A stretch of DNA of 64,000 bases from Shewanella saliphila. GTDB lineage: Bacteria > Pseudomonadota > Gammaproteobacteria > Enterobacterales > Shewanellaceae. Position 1 is the first letter of the stretch. Each line of letters starts with the position of its first letter. The translations under genes and the position numbers were made by a program. Below the pieces are notes generated by a model. The model was not told where the DNA came from, did no database searches, and worked only from the letters and a program-made list of their open reading frames with translations. Below are positions 45,068 through 55,014 of the stretch, piece by piece. The stretch covers positions 102,401 through 166,400 of the forward strand of contig NZ_BMQV01000003.1 in assembly GCF_014648295.1 (NCBI RefSeq). Direction: 5' to 3'.

Positions 45068-45859
45068 TCAATTAAGCACAGGGAGGTACTTGTGCAAGTG
45101 TTTATAGCGTGACTTGTCATAAGATATTTTTGGTAATAGCTTGTATTTATTCATAATACTTTGATATTCACCGTTGTCTTTAAGCAATGCAATGCCGTTT
45201 GCCAATATAATGGCATTTGCCTGATTTTGCTGACTAAATCCTACATATAAGGGCACTGGTTTGCCTATCGTACCTGCATAACGCAATTGTTGACTTAAGT
45301 TTAATTGACTCGCGGTGTACTCAATGACATTTTTGTTGTCGATGATCACCGAATGACGGCCTTTTACTAGTCGAATGATGTTCATCGCTAAGGGGTCGCT
45401 GCCAGAGGCAAAGTAACTGTTGGTGTGTGCGTTTAGCCAAGCATCAAGTTCTACACCATAATCGTAACCCGTCACGACCGCAGCCTGTTGGGTAAAATTA
45501 AGATCTGATATATAGCTAAACGATTCTTGGCTGTCGACTAAGGTATAGAAGTCATTAGTGTTATAGCCTAAAACAACATTCGCACTCACTAAATTATTAT
45601 TGGCAATGGCGCTTGGGGTTAAAGCTAACACGGCATCAATATTGTTTCTTTGTAGCTCAACTAAGGCGCGTTTATACGGAATAGTTATAAACTCAACTTT
45701 TTGGTTTTGGATTTCAAAAGCACGTTGTGTTAATTCTACAATATAGCCTTTTTGATTTTCGCAAACATAGGGGCACCAAATATCTGATGCAATCCGAATC
45801 GGCGTAGCATGGGCGTGAATACTGGCTAACAACAGTATAAATGATAGATATTTTATCAA
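45068..45859 (-). CDS. Periplasmic substrate-binding protein (SBP_bac_3-like), orphan
   Basis: A 263-residue protein with a signal peptide (YLSFILLLASIHAHA) and an amino-acid-binding-protein-like fold: RIASDIWCPYVCENQKGYIVELTQ at the start and NNIDAVLALTPSA in the middle. No ABC permease or ATPase lies nearby, so it may serve a sensory or scavenging role, as many orphan Shewanella binding proteins appear to. The ligand is unknown. Confidence 0.82.
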   Translation of the reverse strand: MIKYLSFILLLASIHAHATPIRIASDIWCPYVCENQKGYIVELTQRAFEIQNQKVEFITIPYKRALVELQRNNIDAVLALTPSAIANNNLVSANVVLGYNTNDFYTLVDSQESFSYISDLNFTQQAAVVTGYDYGVELDAWLNAHTNSYFASGSDPLAMNIIRLVKGRHSVIIDNKNVIEYTASQLNLSQQLRYAGTIGKPVPLYVGFSQQNQANAIILANGIALLKDNGEYQSIMNKYKLLPKISYDKSRYKHLHKYLPVLN

Positions 45860-46053
45860 GCATTTTGCTCCATGGTTTAAGCGGTCGGGTATAGTAAAGG
45901 TTCAGCTAATATAGGCAACCTATTTGGGTGTTTAAAGACGTTTATTGTTCGTTTTCTTGAAAATTGTGCTGATTTTGTAAACAAACAATTGACCAAATAA
46001 CAGCCTACCTATATCTGCTTACATTTTAATAACACTAAATTGAGACAACATTT

Positions 46054-47061
46054 ATGGCAACACATAACAGACAATTTACCCATGTGACTGTTGAACAGCC
46101 CGGTGAACCCAGCGTCATGACCATGGCACAGTCAACCCTCGATTTACCGTCAGCAGGCCAGGTGACCATTAAGGTGCATGCCGCAGGTGTTAATGGCCCA
46201 GACATTAAGCAGCGTGTCGGAGCCTATCCGCCGCCAGCTGGAGCGAGCCCTATTATTGGTTTAGAGGTTGCGGGTGAAATCGTCTCGGTGGCAGAGGATG
46301 TAACACAGTGGCAAGTGGGCGATAAAGTGTGTGCTTTAGTCCCCGGCGGTGGCTATGCCGAGTTAGTGAACACTTACGCGGCCCATTGCTTACCTATTCC
46401 GACGGGTTACAGTTATGTGCAAGCGGCAGGGCTACCTGAGACCTTTTTTACCGTGTGGGGTAACTTGTTTATTCGCGCAGGGCTTAAAGCGGGAGAGAGC
46501 GTGTTAATTCATGGTGGCTCAGGTGGTATCGGTACGACCGCGATTCAAATGGCCAGTCGTCTAGGGGCTAAAGTTTTTGCGACATCGGGCAGTGCTGAAA
46601 AATGCCAATACTGTTTAGATCAAGGTGCCAGTGTTGCGATTAATTACAACGAGGAGCCATTTGTTGAGCCTATTTTAGCGGCTACCCAGGGCGTTGGCGT
46701 GAATGTGATTATGGATATCGCCGGTGGTGACTTTATTAATGAAAATCTCAAAGCGATAGCCACCGATGGACGCATGGTGTCAGTAGCGATGCAGCGCGGC
46801 CCACAAGCAACTATCGATATTTTCCGTATTATGGCAAAACGCGTGGTGTGGACAGGTTCAACACTGCGGCCACAAAGTGTTGCCAATAAAGCACAAATAG
46901 CTCAAGGCCTAGCAGAGCACGTATGGCCATTATTAAACAGTGGTGCTATGAGCATTCCAATCGACAGTGTGTTTCCTTTTGCGCAGGTAGTACAAGCACA
47001 CCAGTTAATGGAGTCTGGCAAACATAAAGGCAAAATTGTGTTGGATTTAGCTGTTCAGTAA
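46054..47061 (+). CDS. NAD(P)H:quinone oxidoreductase, PIG3/zinc-independent MDR family
   Basis: A 335-residue medium-chain dehydrogenase/reductase. The N-terminal catalytic domain has GVNGPDIKQRVGAYPPPAGA and the Rossmann domain has the nucleotide motif HGGSGGIGTTAIQMA near residue 155. It lacks the zinc-ligand pattern of alcohol dehydrogenases. PETFFTVWGNLF is typical of the PIG3 (TP53I3) group, which reduces quinones with NADPH. It is a single gene. The start is weakly supported by ribosome-site sequence but the N-terminus aligns with the family. Confidence 0.87.
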   Translation: MATHNRQFTHVTVEQPGEPSVMTMAQSTLDLPSAGQVTIKVHAAGVNGPDIKQRVGAYPPPAGASPIIGLEVAGEIVSVAEDVTQWQVGDKVCALVPGGGYAELVNTYAAHCLPIPTGYSYVQAAGLPETFFTVWGNLFIRAGLKAGESVLIHGGSGGIGTTAIQMASRLGAKVFATSGSAEKCQYCLDQGASVAINYNEEPFVEPILAATQGVGVNVIMDIAGGDFINENLKAIATDGRMVSVAMQRGPQATIDIFRIMAKRVVWTGSTLRPQSVANKAQIAQGLAEHVWPLLNSGAMSIPIDSVFPFAQVVQAHQLMESGKHKGKIVLDLAVQ

Positions 47062-47429
47062 AGATGTTTCAACAACAGGGTGATACCGATAATATTTTTT
47101 AGATAAAAAACTTGAAGGCTGATTTATTTAGGCTATTGTCCAGTTATCGAGGTCCAGTTATCAAAGTGATTAACTCGGTCTATTGAGTTGGTCAATAGCC
47201 ATACTTTTAATAAGGGGACTGGTCTTGATGTGAAGAAATTTTTCTAAGATTGTTGTTTTTATGCGATTACGCGAAAAATTCATCGTTTTAGGCATTGATT
47301 CTCAGAAATATTCTGTTTAAATACCCACGTAAATACAGAACAGATAATCGTGGTGCAGATTGGGTGTTTTATTGCCCAGCACACTGCATCATTTTTAGAA
47401 TATGTGTTGATTTAAGGGCGTTAGCATAT
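47062..47429. other. Intergenic stretch without an identified gene
   Basis: 368 bp of AT-rich sequence. It holds a partly repeated word (GTCCAGTTATC at about 47138 and 47151) and a loose inverted pair GGCTATTG / CAATAGCC. I see no promoter strong enough to name. The frame of the next gene is open upstream into this stretch from 47295, but without a good ribosome site. Confidence 0.5.
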
Positions 47430-47867
47430 ATGTATAACACAGCAAAAAAACTTTGGGTTGGTGAGTTAAGAACGTCGAAAGGCAATACTATCGTCGTTTA
47501 TGATGGCCAATTACCACAAGCGTCTCCTGGGCGCGTCTACATGTTCCACACAGTGCGAAACACCATTGTTGAATTTGTAGAAGACATCGTTAAAGCTAAT
47601 TTACATGACTTAGATGACGAACAAACAGCAGCCGCAATGGTTGAGTTTGGGGATGCTTGGAAAGCTGCTCGCGCTGAGTTTATGTCAAAGCACCAATCAC
47701 GGATCGATTTGTCAAAAGTGCCAGATACGGCACCACCTCGCAAAGCCAAACCAGTGGCTGAGCCAGATGAAGTTGCAGATTCAGATGATGATATACCAGA
47801 TTTTGATGATTCTGATGACGACGATGACGATAATTACGACGAAATGGGTGATAACCTAGACGATTAA
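47430..47867 (+). CDS. Conserved-looking protein with highly acidic C-terminal tail, function unknown
   Basis: A 145-residue protein I cannot assign. The N-terminal half is a folded-looking region (KLWVGELRTSKGNTIVVYDGQL, VRNTIVEFVEDIVKANL). A Lys/Pro linker follows, and the last 35 residues are almost entirely Asp and Glu. The start at 47430 has AGGGCG 11 nt upstream and is preferred over 47295, whose extra 45 residues look non-coding. An acidic tail can mimic DNA or bind basic proteins, but nothing here shows which. A strong terminator follows 64 bp after the stop, supporting a genuine gene. Confidence 0.6.
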   Translation: MYNTAKKLWVGELRTSKGNTIVVYDGQLPQASPGRVYMFHTVRNTIVEFVEDIVKANLHDLDDEQTAAAMVEFGDAWKAARAEFMSKHQSRIDLSKVPDTAPPRKAKPVAEPDEVADSDDDIPDFDDSDDDDDDNYDEMGDNLDD

Positions 47868-47931
47868 TCGCGTAAACAAGTTATTGTTATTGATATTAAT
47901 AATTGGTTTTTCGTGGTTTGTCTGGTTATCA

Positions 47932-47973
47932 AAACGGCATAAAGAATGACGATTCTTTATGCCGTTTGTTTTT
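47932..47973 (+). terminator. Strong intrinsic terminator after the acidic-tailed gene
   Basis: A 16-bp perfect stem (47932-47947 with 52-67 of the same stretch, core ACGGCATAAAGAAT) with a 4-nt loop GACG, then a T-rich tail. It may also serve the DUF2391 gene coming from the other side. Confidence 0.85.
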
Positions 47974-47997
47974 GTGCTAAATGCTCGCCGTTAGCAA

Positions 47998-48411
47998 TTA
48001 TTCTTTATCGAAACTGTCGACAATAATTGCGCCCATCGATGCAGGCATCGCAATTAAAATAATGCGCTTTAAGGCTAAAATAGGGTCGGTTAGCAACGGC
48101 AGTTTATTTAATGCCAATAACACTATGCCTACCACTAATAACGTCAACAAATACGCTGCCACCACCCGCAATAAAAACGCCCCTCGACGATTAACAATAT
48201 TGGCCTGAAACACGCTTTGATAAGCAAATAAAGTAATAAACGCCAACGACAGCAATACCACCAGAACCAAATTGAGTGTCGGTAAACTGGCCGACAAGCG
48301 CCAGGCTTCTTCAGAAAATGCAATCGGCACCGACAGGGCAAAAGCCCCGACGGCGATTTGGCCGATATCTTCGGCGTTAAATGTGGGTTTGGGGTGCAAA
48401 TTATTCAACAT
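47998..48411 (-). CDS. DUF2391-like integral membrane protein
   Basis: A 137-residue protein with four hydrophobic segments ([60 protein letters not shown]). The pattern fits the DUF2391 family of unknown function. Its start overlaps the galM stop by 11 bp, so it is probably translated from the galK-galM transcript; a link to galactose use is not implied by sequence. Confidence 0.7.
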   Translation of the reverse strand: MLNNLHPKPTFNAEDIGQIAVGAFALSVPIAFSEEAWRLSASLPTLNLVLVVLLSLAFITLFAYQSVFQANIVNRRGAFLLRVVAAYLLTLLVVGIVLLALNKLPLLTDPILALKRIILIAMPASMGAIIVDSFDKE

Positions 48412-49441
48412 CGAACTGATAACGCGTCATATGATGGTACACCTTGTCTGGTGTTATCCATACCTCGCTTGCGCCAGGCAGACTCGGTTGATTTGGCGAG
48501 TCTGGCAGCATTTGCGGTTCAATACACACAGCTTGATGGTCTACAAGTACTCGCTGCTTTTTCGCGACAGTGCCTTGTAAAAAGTTCGCCCCATATACCT
48601 GCACGCCAGGTTGATTGGTGTAAACCGTCATATTGCGGCCGCTATTTGGGCTGGCTAAACAGCCAAAGCGTTGTAAATCCGCTCCTGGGTTATCAAGTAC
48701 ATAACAGTGATCAAAACCGTTAGTGGCTGCCAATGCGGCGCGCTGTGTTTGTACCGACATGGGTGTAGCTGTCGCCATATCAAGGTCGCTGCCAGCCGTT
48801 GCTTCAATGCCAGTGGGGACGCCCACATCATTCATGGTGAGGTAGCGGGTCGCATCCACTTGCAGAGTATGCTCTGCATTGGTGTTGCTGCGGTTACCGT
48901 CTAAATTAAAGTAGCTGTGTTGAGTTAAGCTTATTGGACAGGCTTTGTCGGTGCTGGCGAGTATTTCAATGTACAAATTATTTCCGGCTAGGCGGTAATC
49001 TAATTGCACAGTGCAATTACCTGGGAACCCCATGTCGCCGTCAGGGCTTTTAAGGGTTAAGCGCACGCCATCACTTAGAGTGCCTAATTGCCATATTTTG
49101 CGGTTAAAGCCTTCTGAACCACCGTGTAAACAGTTGGTAGCTTGATTAACGCTAAGTGAATAGCGCTGGTCTTGGTATTGCATTGTGCCATTCGCAATGC
49201 GATTACTGTAACGCCCAGCAACAGCGCCTAAATGCGCTTGTTGAGTTAAGTAATCTTCTGCACTATCACAGCCTAAAACAATATTTTTACGCTCACCATT
49301 GCGATCGGGTGTCCATAATGATCGAATGATGCCGCCTAGACTTAATACTTCAAGTGCGATGATGCCATTATCTATCCTAACCCGCTCAATCTCGCCACCA
49401 CGAGGATCTTGCCAAGGTTCCAGCACACTAAAACGTACCAT
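48401..49441 (-). CDS. galM: Galactose mutarotase (aldose 1-epimerase)
   Basis: Interconverts alpha and beta galactose, supplying the form used by GalK. The length is 346 residues. [10 protein letters not shown] near residue 76, the catalytic-His segment [11 protein letters not shown] near residue 172, [10 protein letters not shown] and a late Glu in [17 protein letters not shown] mark the family. It follows galK by 23 bp. No galT or galE is present in this window, so the rest of the Leloir pathway must lie elsewhere or an alternative route is used. Confidence 0.93.
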   Translation of the reverse strand: MVRFSVLEPWQDPRGGEIERVRIDNGIIALEVLSLGGIIRSLWTPDRNGERKNIVLGCDSAEDYLTQQAHLGAVAGRYSNRIANGTMQYQDQRYSLSVNQATNCLHGGSEGFNRKIWQLGTLSDGVRLTLKSPDGDMGFPGNCTVQLDYRLAGNNLYIEILASTDKACPISLTQHSYFNLDGNRSNTNAEHTLQVDATRYLTMNDVGVPTGIEATAGSDLDMATATPMSVQTQRAALAATNGFDHCYVLDNPGADLQRFGCLASPNSGRNMTVYTNQPGVQVYGANFLQGTVAKKQRVLVDHQAVCIEPQMLPDSPNQPSLPGASEVWITPDKVYHHMTRYQFDVE

Positions 49442-49464
49442 TTACGCCTCTCTAATTGTTATTT

Positions 49465-50607
49465 CTAGCGGATGCGTCCTGCACCGCCACTGGCTGAACA
49501 TAAGTGAATTGTTGCTTCAATGCCTGTTTTAGCAAAGAATTGATTTTCAACTAAATTAATCACATCATCGCTTAAATCATGGCTCACTAATGCAAGGACA
49601 CAGCCATCACTCATGCGTACGCCACCTTGCTCACCTATCAAGGTTGAAATCATAGTGACGAGGGTGTCAATTTCTGGGCTAATAATGTCAAAGTCATCAC
49701 GCATAGATGCTTGCGACTGTGCCATTAACTGGCTAAAGCGAGCAATATTGTTTTGTTGCAATGCGCGAGCGGCATTACTGGTGCGTTGGTTTTCACTAAT
49801 GATGTGACGCGCTCGGCGGAACTGTTTATCATCTAATAGCGATTTATTTTGGTTTAGTTGACTTAAAGACAGGTCACGTAACGAATCAAGTCCCAGCAGC
49901 TGGGTAATGTGATTAGCTTGTTTTTTACGTTGCTCAAATTGTTGAGTAAACGCATGCCTGTCTTGTTTGGTATCAATAATAATCATACTCAGGTCTTCGG
50001 GCAGCAATACGGGTTCGCTTTCGAGCTCTAAGCAGTCAATTAATAAGGCGTGGTCAGGTTCAGCCATGGCACTGATCATTTGATCCATCATGCCGCAATC
50101 TAAACACATAAATTGGCTTTCACCGCGTTGAGCAAGTTGTGCAATGGCTAACGGTGATAAATGTAACTGGCTGGCGTAGCTAATGGCGGTACCAAAGGCG
50201 ATTTCTAACGCTGCCGATGACGACAAGCCAGCACCTAATGGTACGTCGCCGACAATGGCTAAATCGAGGCCTTTTGCTTGTAAGCCAGATTGATTCATGG
50301 CCGCTGTAACGCATTTTAAATAATGGCTCCAATCATCGCCGGCTGCCACAGAGCCTTCTTCACCAAAATTCCATTGCTTAATTTGACCAGGAAAGGCAGT
50401 CGTAACCGCACGAAAGAGATTATCCTCGCGGTGTTTTACTGCAATAACAGTATGGAAATTAATTGCCGCTGGGAGTGCTAAACCTTCGTTATAATCAGTA
50501 TGCTCACCCATAATATTCACTCGGCCGGGCGCTTGATATAACTCATCAGGCTTGGTGCCGAATGTTTGAACAAATAATTTAGTCGCGCGCTGAGCAGGGT
50601 TAGGCAT
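49465..50607 (-). CDS. galK: Galactokinase
   Basis: Phosphorylates galactose at C1 with ATP. At 380 residues it matches E. coli GalK (382). The galactokinase signature appears as PGRVNIMGEHTDYNEG near residue 25, the GHMP ATP loop as PLGAGLSSSAALE near residue 125, and the third motif as GGVRMSDGCVLALV near residue 330. First gene of a galK-galM-DUF2391 operon. No clear operator was identified in the 127 bp upstream. Confidence 0.96.
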   Translation of the reverse strand: MPNPAQRATKLFVQTFGTKPDELYQAPGRVNIMGEHTDYNEGLALPAAINFHTVIAVKHREDNLFRAVTTAFPGQIKQWNFGEEGSVAAGDDWSHYLKCVTAAMNQSGLQAKGLDLAIVGDVPLGAGLSSSAALEIAFGTAISYASQLHLSPLAIAQLAQRGESQFMCLDCGMMDQMISAMAEPDHALLIDCLELESEPVLLPEDLSMIIIDTKQDRHAFTQQFEQRKKQANHITQLLGLDSLRDLSLSQLNQNKSLLDDKQFRRARHIISENQRTSNAARALQQNNIARFSQLMAQSQASMRDDFDIISPEIDTLVTMISTLIGEQGGVRMSDGCVLALVSHDLSDDVINLVENQFFAKTGIEATIHLCSASGGAGRIR

Positions 50608-50734
50608 ACTTCAAAAAATCCAACTAAAGAGTGACAAGAAAACATAAATTTACGTTGATGAGTTATAGCATGACTTTGCCTTGTCTGTAACTGAGATTTT
50701 TTTATCGGTAGCAAAATTGAAAATACTGTGTCGT

Positions 50735-50772
50735 AAACAAAACGCCTACATTTATAGGTAGGCGTTTTGTTT
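50735..50772 (-). terminator. Terminator of the Kef-type antiporter gene
   Basis: Perfect 15-bp stem (AAACAAAACGCCTAC and its complement) with an 8-nt loop. On the minus strand it ends in a T-rich arm. It also insulates galK. Confidence 0.85.
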
Positions 50773-50784
50773 ATCGCGAGTGGA

Positions 50785-52452
50785 TTATGGCTGCTTTACG
50801 TGTTGGGTTTCAGTATCACCTTCATCACCTTCAGCAGTACTAACTGCAGTAAACTCTGGTACTAGCTCAGGCGGAGACTCAAGCAACTCATTAATGACAT
50901 GGTCAACAAAACCTGCACCCGCCGCTTCATACAAGTTATAAACCGTGTGTACGCCAGAGTCTCTTAATGACTCAGCGTCTTCAGCAAATTGTACAATGGC
51001 ACTGATTTTACCTTCATAATTGAGCTTGTGGAGTTGCTGCACTGCAAACAAATTACCCACGTGATTTGGCATCGCTAACAGCACTAATTCAAGGTTTGGT
51101 GCGCGTTCTAGTTTTTCCCAAAAATCGGTATCGCTAGCGTCACCTTGCACAACATTTCTGTCATTAGTGCGATGAAAATCCACCAGTTCTTGCTTGTGCT
51201 CAATCCCTAAAATTTCACCGGTATATTTAGCGCGTAACTCATCGTAAGCACCAGAACCAATGCGGCCCATGCCTAAAATTAAAAAGCGAGGATTACCAAT
51301 TTTAATCTGTCTGTCTTCAGGATGAAGCGGGTGACGCTCAAGCTTGGTGAGCTTTGATTGGTAGCGCTGATAAATTTTACTGACACTGTGGTTTAGTGGC
51401 GCAGCAAATAAAAAGCTAATACTCAATGCAACAGCAATAATGATTAACCACTCTGGTGGTAACCAACCCTTATAAGCCGCAACTGCAGCCACAATCAGGC
51501 CAAACTCACTGTAGTTACCCAAGTTAAACGAGGCTAACAATGAGGTTCGCGAGCGCAGTTTAAAGCGAGTTAACAGGTAAACAAACATCACTATTTTAAC
51601 GGGCACTAACGCCACTAAAATGGCTGCTAAGCCAATATCGGCCAAAGTGGGCAGACCATTTAAACCAATGGTTAAGAAAAACGCGACTAAAAAGAGCTCT
51701 TTAAAGAAGTAAATCGATTTGGCTAACTCAGATGATTTAGCATGTCCTGCCAGTAAAATACCGATAATAAGCGCACCTAAATCGGGTTTTAAGCCGACAG
51801 CCTCAAATAACCATGCTCCCACAACTAACGCCATCACTAAGCCAAAGAGTACCAGCATTTCACCGTGGCCGACTCGGTCGAAAACTTTATAAATTAATGG
51901 GCGAGCAAGCGGCAATAACAATAAGCCAAAGGCCCAAACTGAGGGAATGTTGCCTTTAGAAATGGTTAAAAATATCACCGCAAAGATATCTTGCATAATC
52001 AAGATACCAATCGCAACACGGCCATAAAGCGACTGCATATCACCGCTGTCTTCAAGCACTTTCACCGCAAATACCGTGCTCGAAAAGCTCAGGGCAAATG
52101 ACACTAACATCAGCTGATTAATGCTAAAACCGTCGAGTTGCTCTATGCCTAAAAAGCCAAGTAGTTTGAGTACCGGAACAAAAAAGATAATCGAACCAAT
52201 TAAATGTAAGCTCGACCCAGCCCAGACTTCGGCTTTAAATAAACTTTTAATATCAAGTTTAAGGCCAATAGAAAACAGCAGCAGCGTGACACCTAAATCA
52301 GCCAATTGTTGCAAAATGGGTAAGCTAGAGTCTTCAATGCCGAAAGTGAATAGTACGAATCCCGCGATAAGGTAACCAATGAGTGGCGGTAAGCCGACTC
52401 GACTCACCAACATGCCGCACAATAAGGTGATGATAAGAATAGCGGGTTCCAT
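50785..52452 (-). CDS. KefB/YbaL-type monovalent cation:proton antiporter with TrkA-N domain
   Basis: Inner-membrane CPA2 transporter of 555 residues. About twelve transmembrane segments fill residues 1-375, with GLPPLIGYLIAGFVLF and LGVTLLLFSIGLKLD typical of the Kef group. Residues about 390-510 are a cytoplasmic nucleotide-binding TrkA-N domain (FLILGMGRIGSGAYDEL). The acidic C-terminus is short. Unlike KefC no partner KefF/KefG is adjacent, so control by glutathione adducts cannot be assumed. Confidence 0.87.
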   Translation of the reverse strand: MEPAILIITLLCGMLVSRVGLPPLIGYLIAGFVLFTFGIEDSSLPILQQLADLGVTLLLFSIGLKLDIKSLFKAEVWAGSSLHLIGSIIFFVPVLKLLGFLGIEQLDGFSINQLMLVSFALSFSSTVFAVKVLEDSGDMQSLYGRVAIGILIMQDIFAVIFLTISKGNIPSVWAFGLLLLPLARPLIYKVFDRVGHGEMLVLFGLVMALVVGAWLFEAVGLKPDLGALIIGILLAGHAKSSELAKSIYFFKELFLVAFFLTIGLNGLPTLADIGLAAILVALVPVKIVMFVYLLTRFKLRSRTSLLASFNLGNYSEFGLIVAAVAAYKGWLPPEWLIIIAVALSISFLFAAPLNHSVSKIYQRYQSKLTKLERHPLHPEDRQIKIGNPRFLILGMGRIGSGAYDELRAKYTGEILGIEHKQELVDFHRTNDRNVVQGDASDTDFWEKLERAPNLELVLLAMPNHVGNLFAVQQLHKLNYEGKISAIVQFAEDAESLRDSGVHTVYNLYEAAGAGFVDHVINELLESPPELVPEFTAVSTAEGDEGDTETQHVKQP

Positions 52453-52533
52453 AAAACTCCTTGAAAGAGGGGTATAAAACCATATTGTATAAGAAAAAGT
52501 TTAACTTTCGATGATTTTAATAACTGCTAATGT

Positions 52534-52564
52534 AAAAAAAGCACCTTTAGTAACTAAAGGTGCT
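52534..52564 (-). terminator. Terminator of the cutA-dsbD operon
   Basis: Perfect inverted repeat AGCACCTTTAGT / ACTAAAGGTGCT (52540-52564), preceded on the plus strand by a run of A that is the T-tract on the minus strand. Confidence 0.85.
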
Positions 52565-52588
52565 GACTTAAATAGAAAATATTTTACG

Positions 52589-54445
52589 TTATTTTAATAA
52601 CAGGTCTAAATGCGCCGCAAAGTCTTTTGGCCCCATAAATCCGGTTACACGTAAGTCTTCACGCTGCTCACCGTCTTGATTAAACATCAATAGTGTTGGC
52701 AATCCCAGCACCCCATAATGTTCAAGCAGCTCAATATCGATATCGTCGCTGGCGGTAACGTCGGCTTGCAGTAAAACCATTTGATCCAAACGCTTAGCGA
52801 CCTCTTTGTCTTTAAAGGTAATCGCTTCAAACTCTTTACACGCCACGCACCAGTCGGCGTATAAATCGAGCATCACTGTTTTGCCGCTAATGCTGGCTTT
52901 ATCCAGCTCAACGTCTAAGTCAGCAAGTGATTTAATGCGCACAAAATGATTAGCTTCACTGGTGGCTTTGCCTTCAACGTTAGTTTGGCTCTCGTTTGGC
53001 GCGTCGTGACCAAAAGCCGTCATCAGTGCCTGAAAACCATACGAAAAGCTGGCTAATAAAGTCAGTAACAACAATACGCCACGGGTAGTCTGTTTCCAGC
53101 TAAATTCGCTGAGTTTATTTTGGTGCATCAAGTAACCTGTTAACGCGATGCCCCAAACCGACCACATTAAATCAGACACCAGGCCAGGCCAAATACGACC
53201 GACCATTACAATTGATACTGAAATTAATAAGAAACCAAACACGGTTTTAATAATGTCCATCCAGGCACCGGCACGTGGCAGAATTTTACCGCCAGAAGTC
53301 CCAATAATCAGTAACGGCACACCCATCCCCATGCTTAATACATACAGCGCTAAAAAGCCTTGAATTAAGTCGCCAGATTGCGCTACATAAATCAATGCGC
53401 CAGAGAGCGGTGCTGTAGTACAAGGAGACGCGACTAACCCAGAGATAACACCCATTAAGAACACGCCAATCAGGTTGCCACCTTTTTGGTTGTTCGACAT
53501 GTCGTTCATCTTTTCTTGCCATTTTGATGGCAGCTTTAAATCGTACATGCCAAACATTGATAAGCTCAGTAGCACAAACATCACCGCCAAGAAAATCAAA
53601 ATAGCAGGGTGTTGTAACGCCGCTTGAAACTTAAGTCCGGCAGAGGCAACAACCAACCCTAATAACGAATAGGTAATGGCCATACCTTGTACGTACGCCA
53701 TTGATAACGTGAATGCTTTAGCGGTAGACAGCTTTTGCCCCTGGCCAACAATAATGCCTGACAAAATAGGGTACATAGGGAACACGCAAGGCGTTAACGC
53801 TAAGCCAATGCCTAAACCAAAGAAAATCACTAAGGTCCATAAAAGGCTGTCGTTTTGCAGCATTTGGCTTAAGTTATCTTGTTGGGTTATCGGCGCTTTT
53901 GCCGTATCTGTGGCAGCTAATGATGGCGTTGCTTCTGGCGCGCCAATGACCTTTTTAGCCATAACCTTACCGTCGTTGGCTTCAACACCGGCTAATTTGA
54001 CCTCATTTTTGGTTGGCGGATAACATAATGTGCCTTCAGCACAGCCCATAAACGTCACTTGAAATAGTGCATCTGCATCAGCTTGTTTTAGCCCCACAGG
54101 GATCTCTACAAAGGTGTAATAGACTTCTTGGTCACCAAAATACTCATCGTTATGGTTTTTACCACGAGGCAAGGCAATATCGCCAATTACGGCGCCGTCG
54201 GCAGAAAACTGCAGCTTATCGCGATACAAATAATAACCGTCTGCAATCACAAAGCTGATTTTGAGTTGATTACCTTGTTGCTCATAATCAAACGCAAACG
54301 CCTCGTTAACTGGCATGAGCTTGGGCTCACTGCTTAAAAAACTAAACGTGTTACTAGAAGAGTTCGCACTGTGCGCGGCAGGTACCAGTAAAATTGATGA
54401 CATCAATAACAATGATGTCAGGCATAAAGCGACTATTTTTTTCAT
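52589..54445 (-). CDS. dsbD: Thiol:disulfide interchange protein DsbD
   Basis: Carries electrons from cytoplasmic thioredoxin across the inner membrane to periplasmic DsbC, DsbE/CcmG and others. The length is 618 residues. A signal peptide is followed by the periplasmic alpha domain with its cysteine pair in FMGCAEGTLCYPP. The eight-helix beta domain has the Cys pair in LTPCVFPMYP and SPCTTAPLSG. The C-terminal thioredoxin-like gamma domain has DWCVACKEFE. The start at 54445 overlaps the cutA stop as ATGA, and gives a clean signal peptide (MKKIVALCLTSLLL). A longer in-frame start would lie inside cutA. Confidence 0.96.
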   Translation of the reverse strand: MKKIVALCLTSLLLMSSILLVPAAHSANSSSNTFSFLSSEPKLMPVNEAFAFDYEQQGNQLKISFVIADGYYLYRDKLQFSADGAVIGDIALPRGKNHNDEYFGDQEVYYTFVEIPVGLKQADADALFQVTFMGCAEGTLCYPPTKNEVKLAGVEANDGKVMAKKVIGAPEATPSLAATDTAKAPITQQDNLSQMLQNDSLLWTLVIFFGLGIGLALTPCVFPMYPILSGIIVGQGQKLSTAKAFTLSMAYVQGMAITYSLLGLVVASAGLKFQAALQHPAILIFLAVMFVLLSLSMFGMYDLKLPSKWQEKMNDMSNNQKGGNLIGVFLMGVISGLVASPCTTAPLSGALIYVAQSGDLIQGFLALYVLSMGMGVPLLIIGTSGGKILPRAGAWMDIIKTVFGFLLISVSIVMVGRIWPGLVSDLMWSVWGIALTGYLMHQNKLSEFSWKQTTRGVLLLLTLLASFSYGFQALMTAFGHDAPNESQTNVEGKATSEANHFVRIKSLADLDVELDKASISGKTVMLDLYADWCVACKEFEAITFKDKEVAKRLDQMVLLQADVTASDDIDIELLEHYGVLGLPTLLMFNQDGEQREDLRVTGFMGPKDFAAHLDLLLK

Positions 54446-54768
54446 GATTGTGAGTTGTCTTCTATCCATTGTAGATAAGGGCCAAAACCACCGATAATCG
54501 GAATGGCAATGAATTCAGGTACTTCATAAGGATGCAATTTGAGCACAAGTTGTTCAATGGCTTCAAGCTGAGCGGCCATGCATTTTATTTGCAATGGTAC
54601 TTCTTGTGACTGACAAACAGTATTTTCCCAACGGTAAACCGACTCAACTGTTTGGCCAATTTGCACGCAGGCAGCCAGTTGGTTTTCAACGAGTGCATTG
54701 GCAATCATTTTGGCCGTTTCAGCGTCTGGGCACGTGGTTAATATCACGAGTTGTTTGGGTTTATACAT
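54442..54768 (-). CDS. cutA: CutA1 divalent-cation tolerance protein
   Basis: Small trimeric cytoplasmic protein of 108 residues with VILTTCPDAETA near the start, LAACVQIGQTVESVYRWENTV in the middle and HPYEVPEFIAIPI near the end, all typical of CutA1. Linked in E. coli to copper tolerance through the cutA-dsbD locus; the same gene order with an ATGA overlap is seen here. Confidence 0.95.
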   Translation of the reverse strand: MYKPKQLVILTTCPDAETAKMIANALVENQLAACVQIGQTVESVYRWENTVCQSQEVPLQIKCMAAQLEAIEQLVLKLHPYEVPEFIAIPIIGGFGPYLQWIEDNSQS

Positions 54769-55014
54769 ATATAATCTTAAAGTTTACTTAAGTTAAAGAC
54801 GTTATACTAAAAGCGTCATCACATTACGCTTATTTAGCTGAGTTTTCACTAAACTGAGATGATATTCGTGAGCTGTCTTGAAAACAGACCCGATAACCCC
54901 CATTTAAGTTTCATCGGCAGTATTTTTTTAGGTCGCCACTTTATTATTTATACGTCGCTACGTTATGTATTACACGTCGCAAACTGTAACAAAAAGCGAT
55001 GATTAGAGGCCAAT

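Noticed and set aside
47138..47161. GTCCAGTTATC short direct repeat
   Set aside because: Two 11-bp copies without further structure; not enough to call a functional element.
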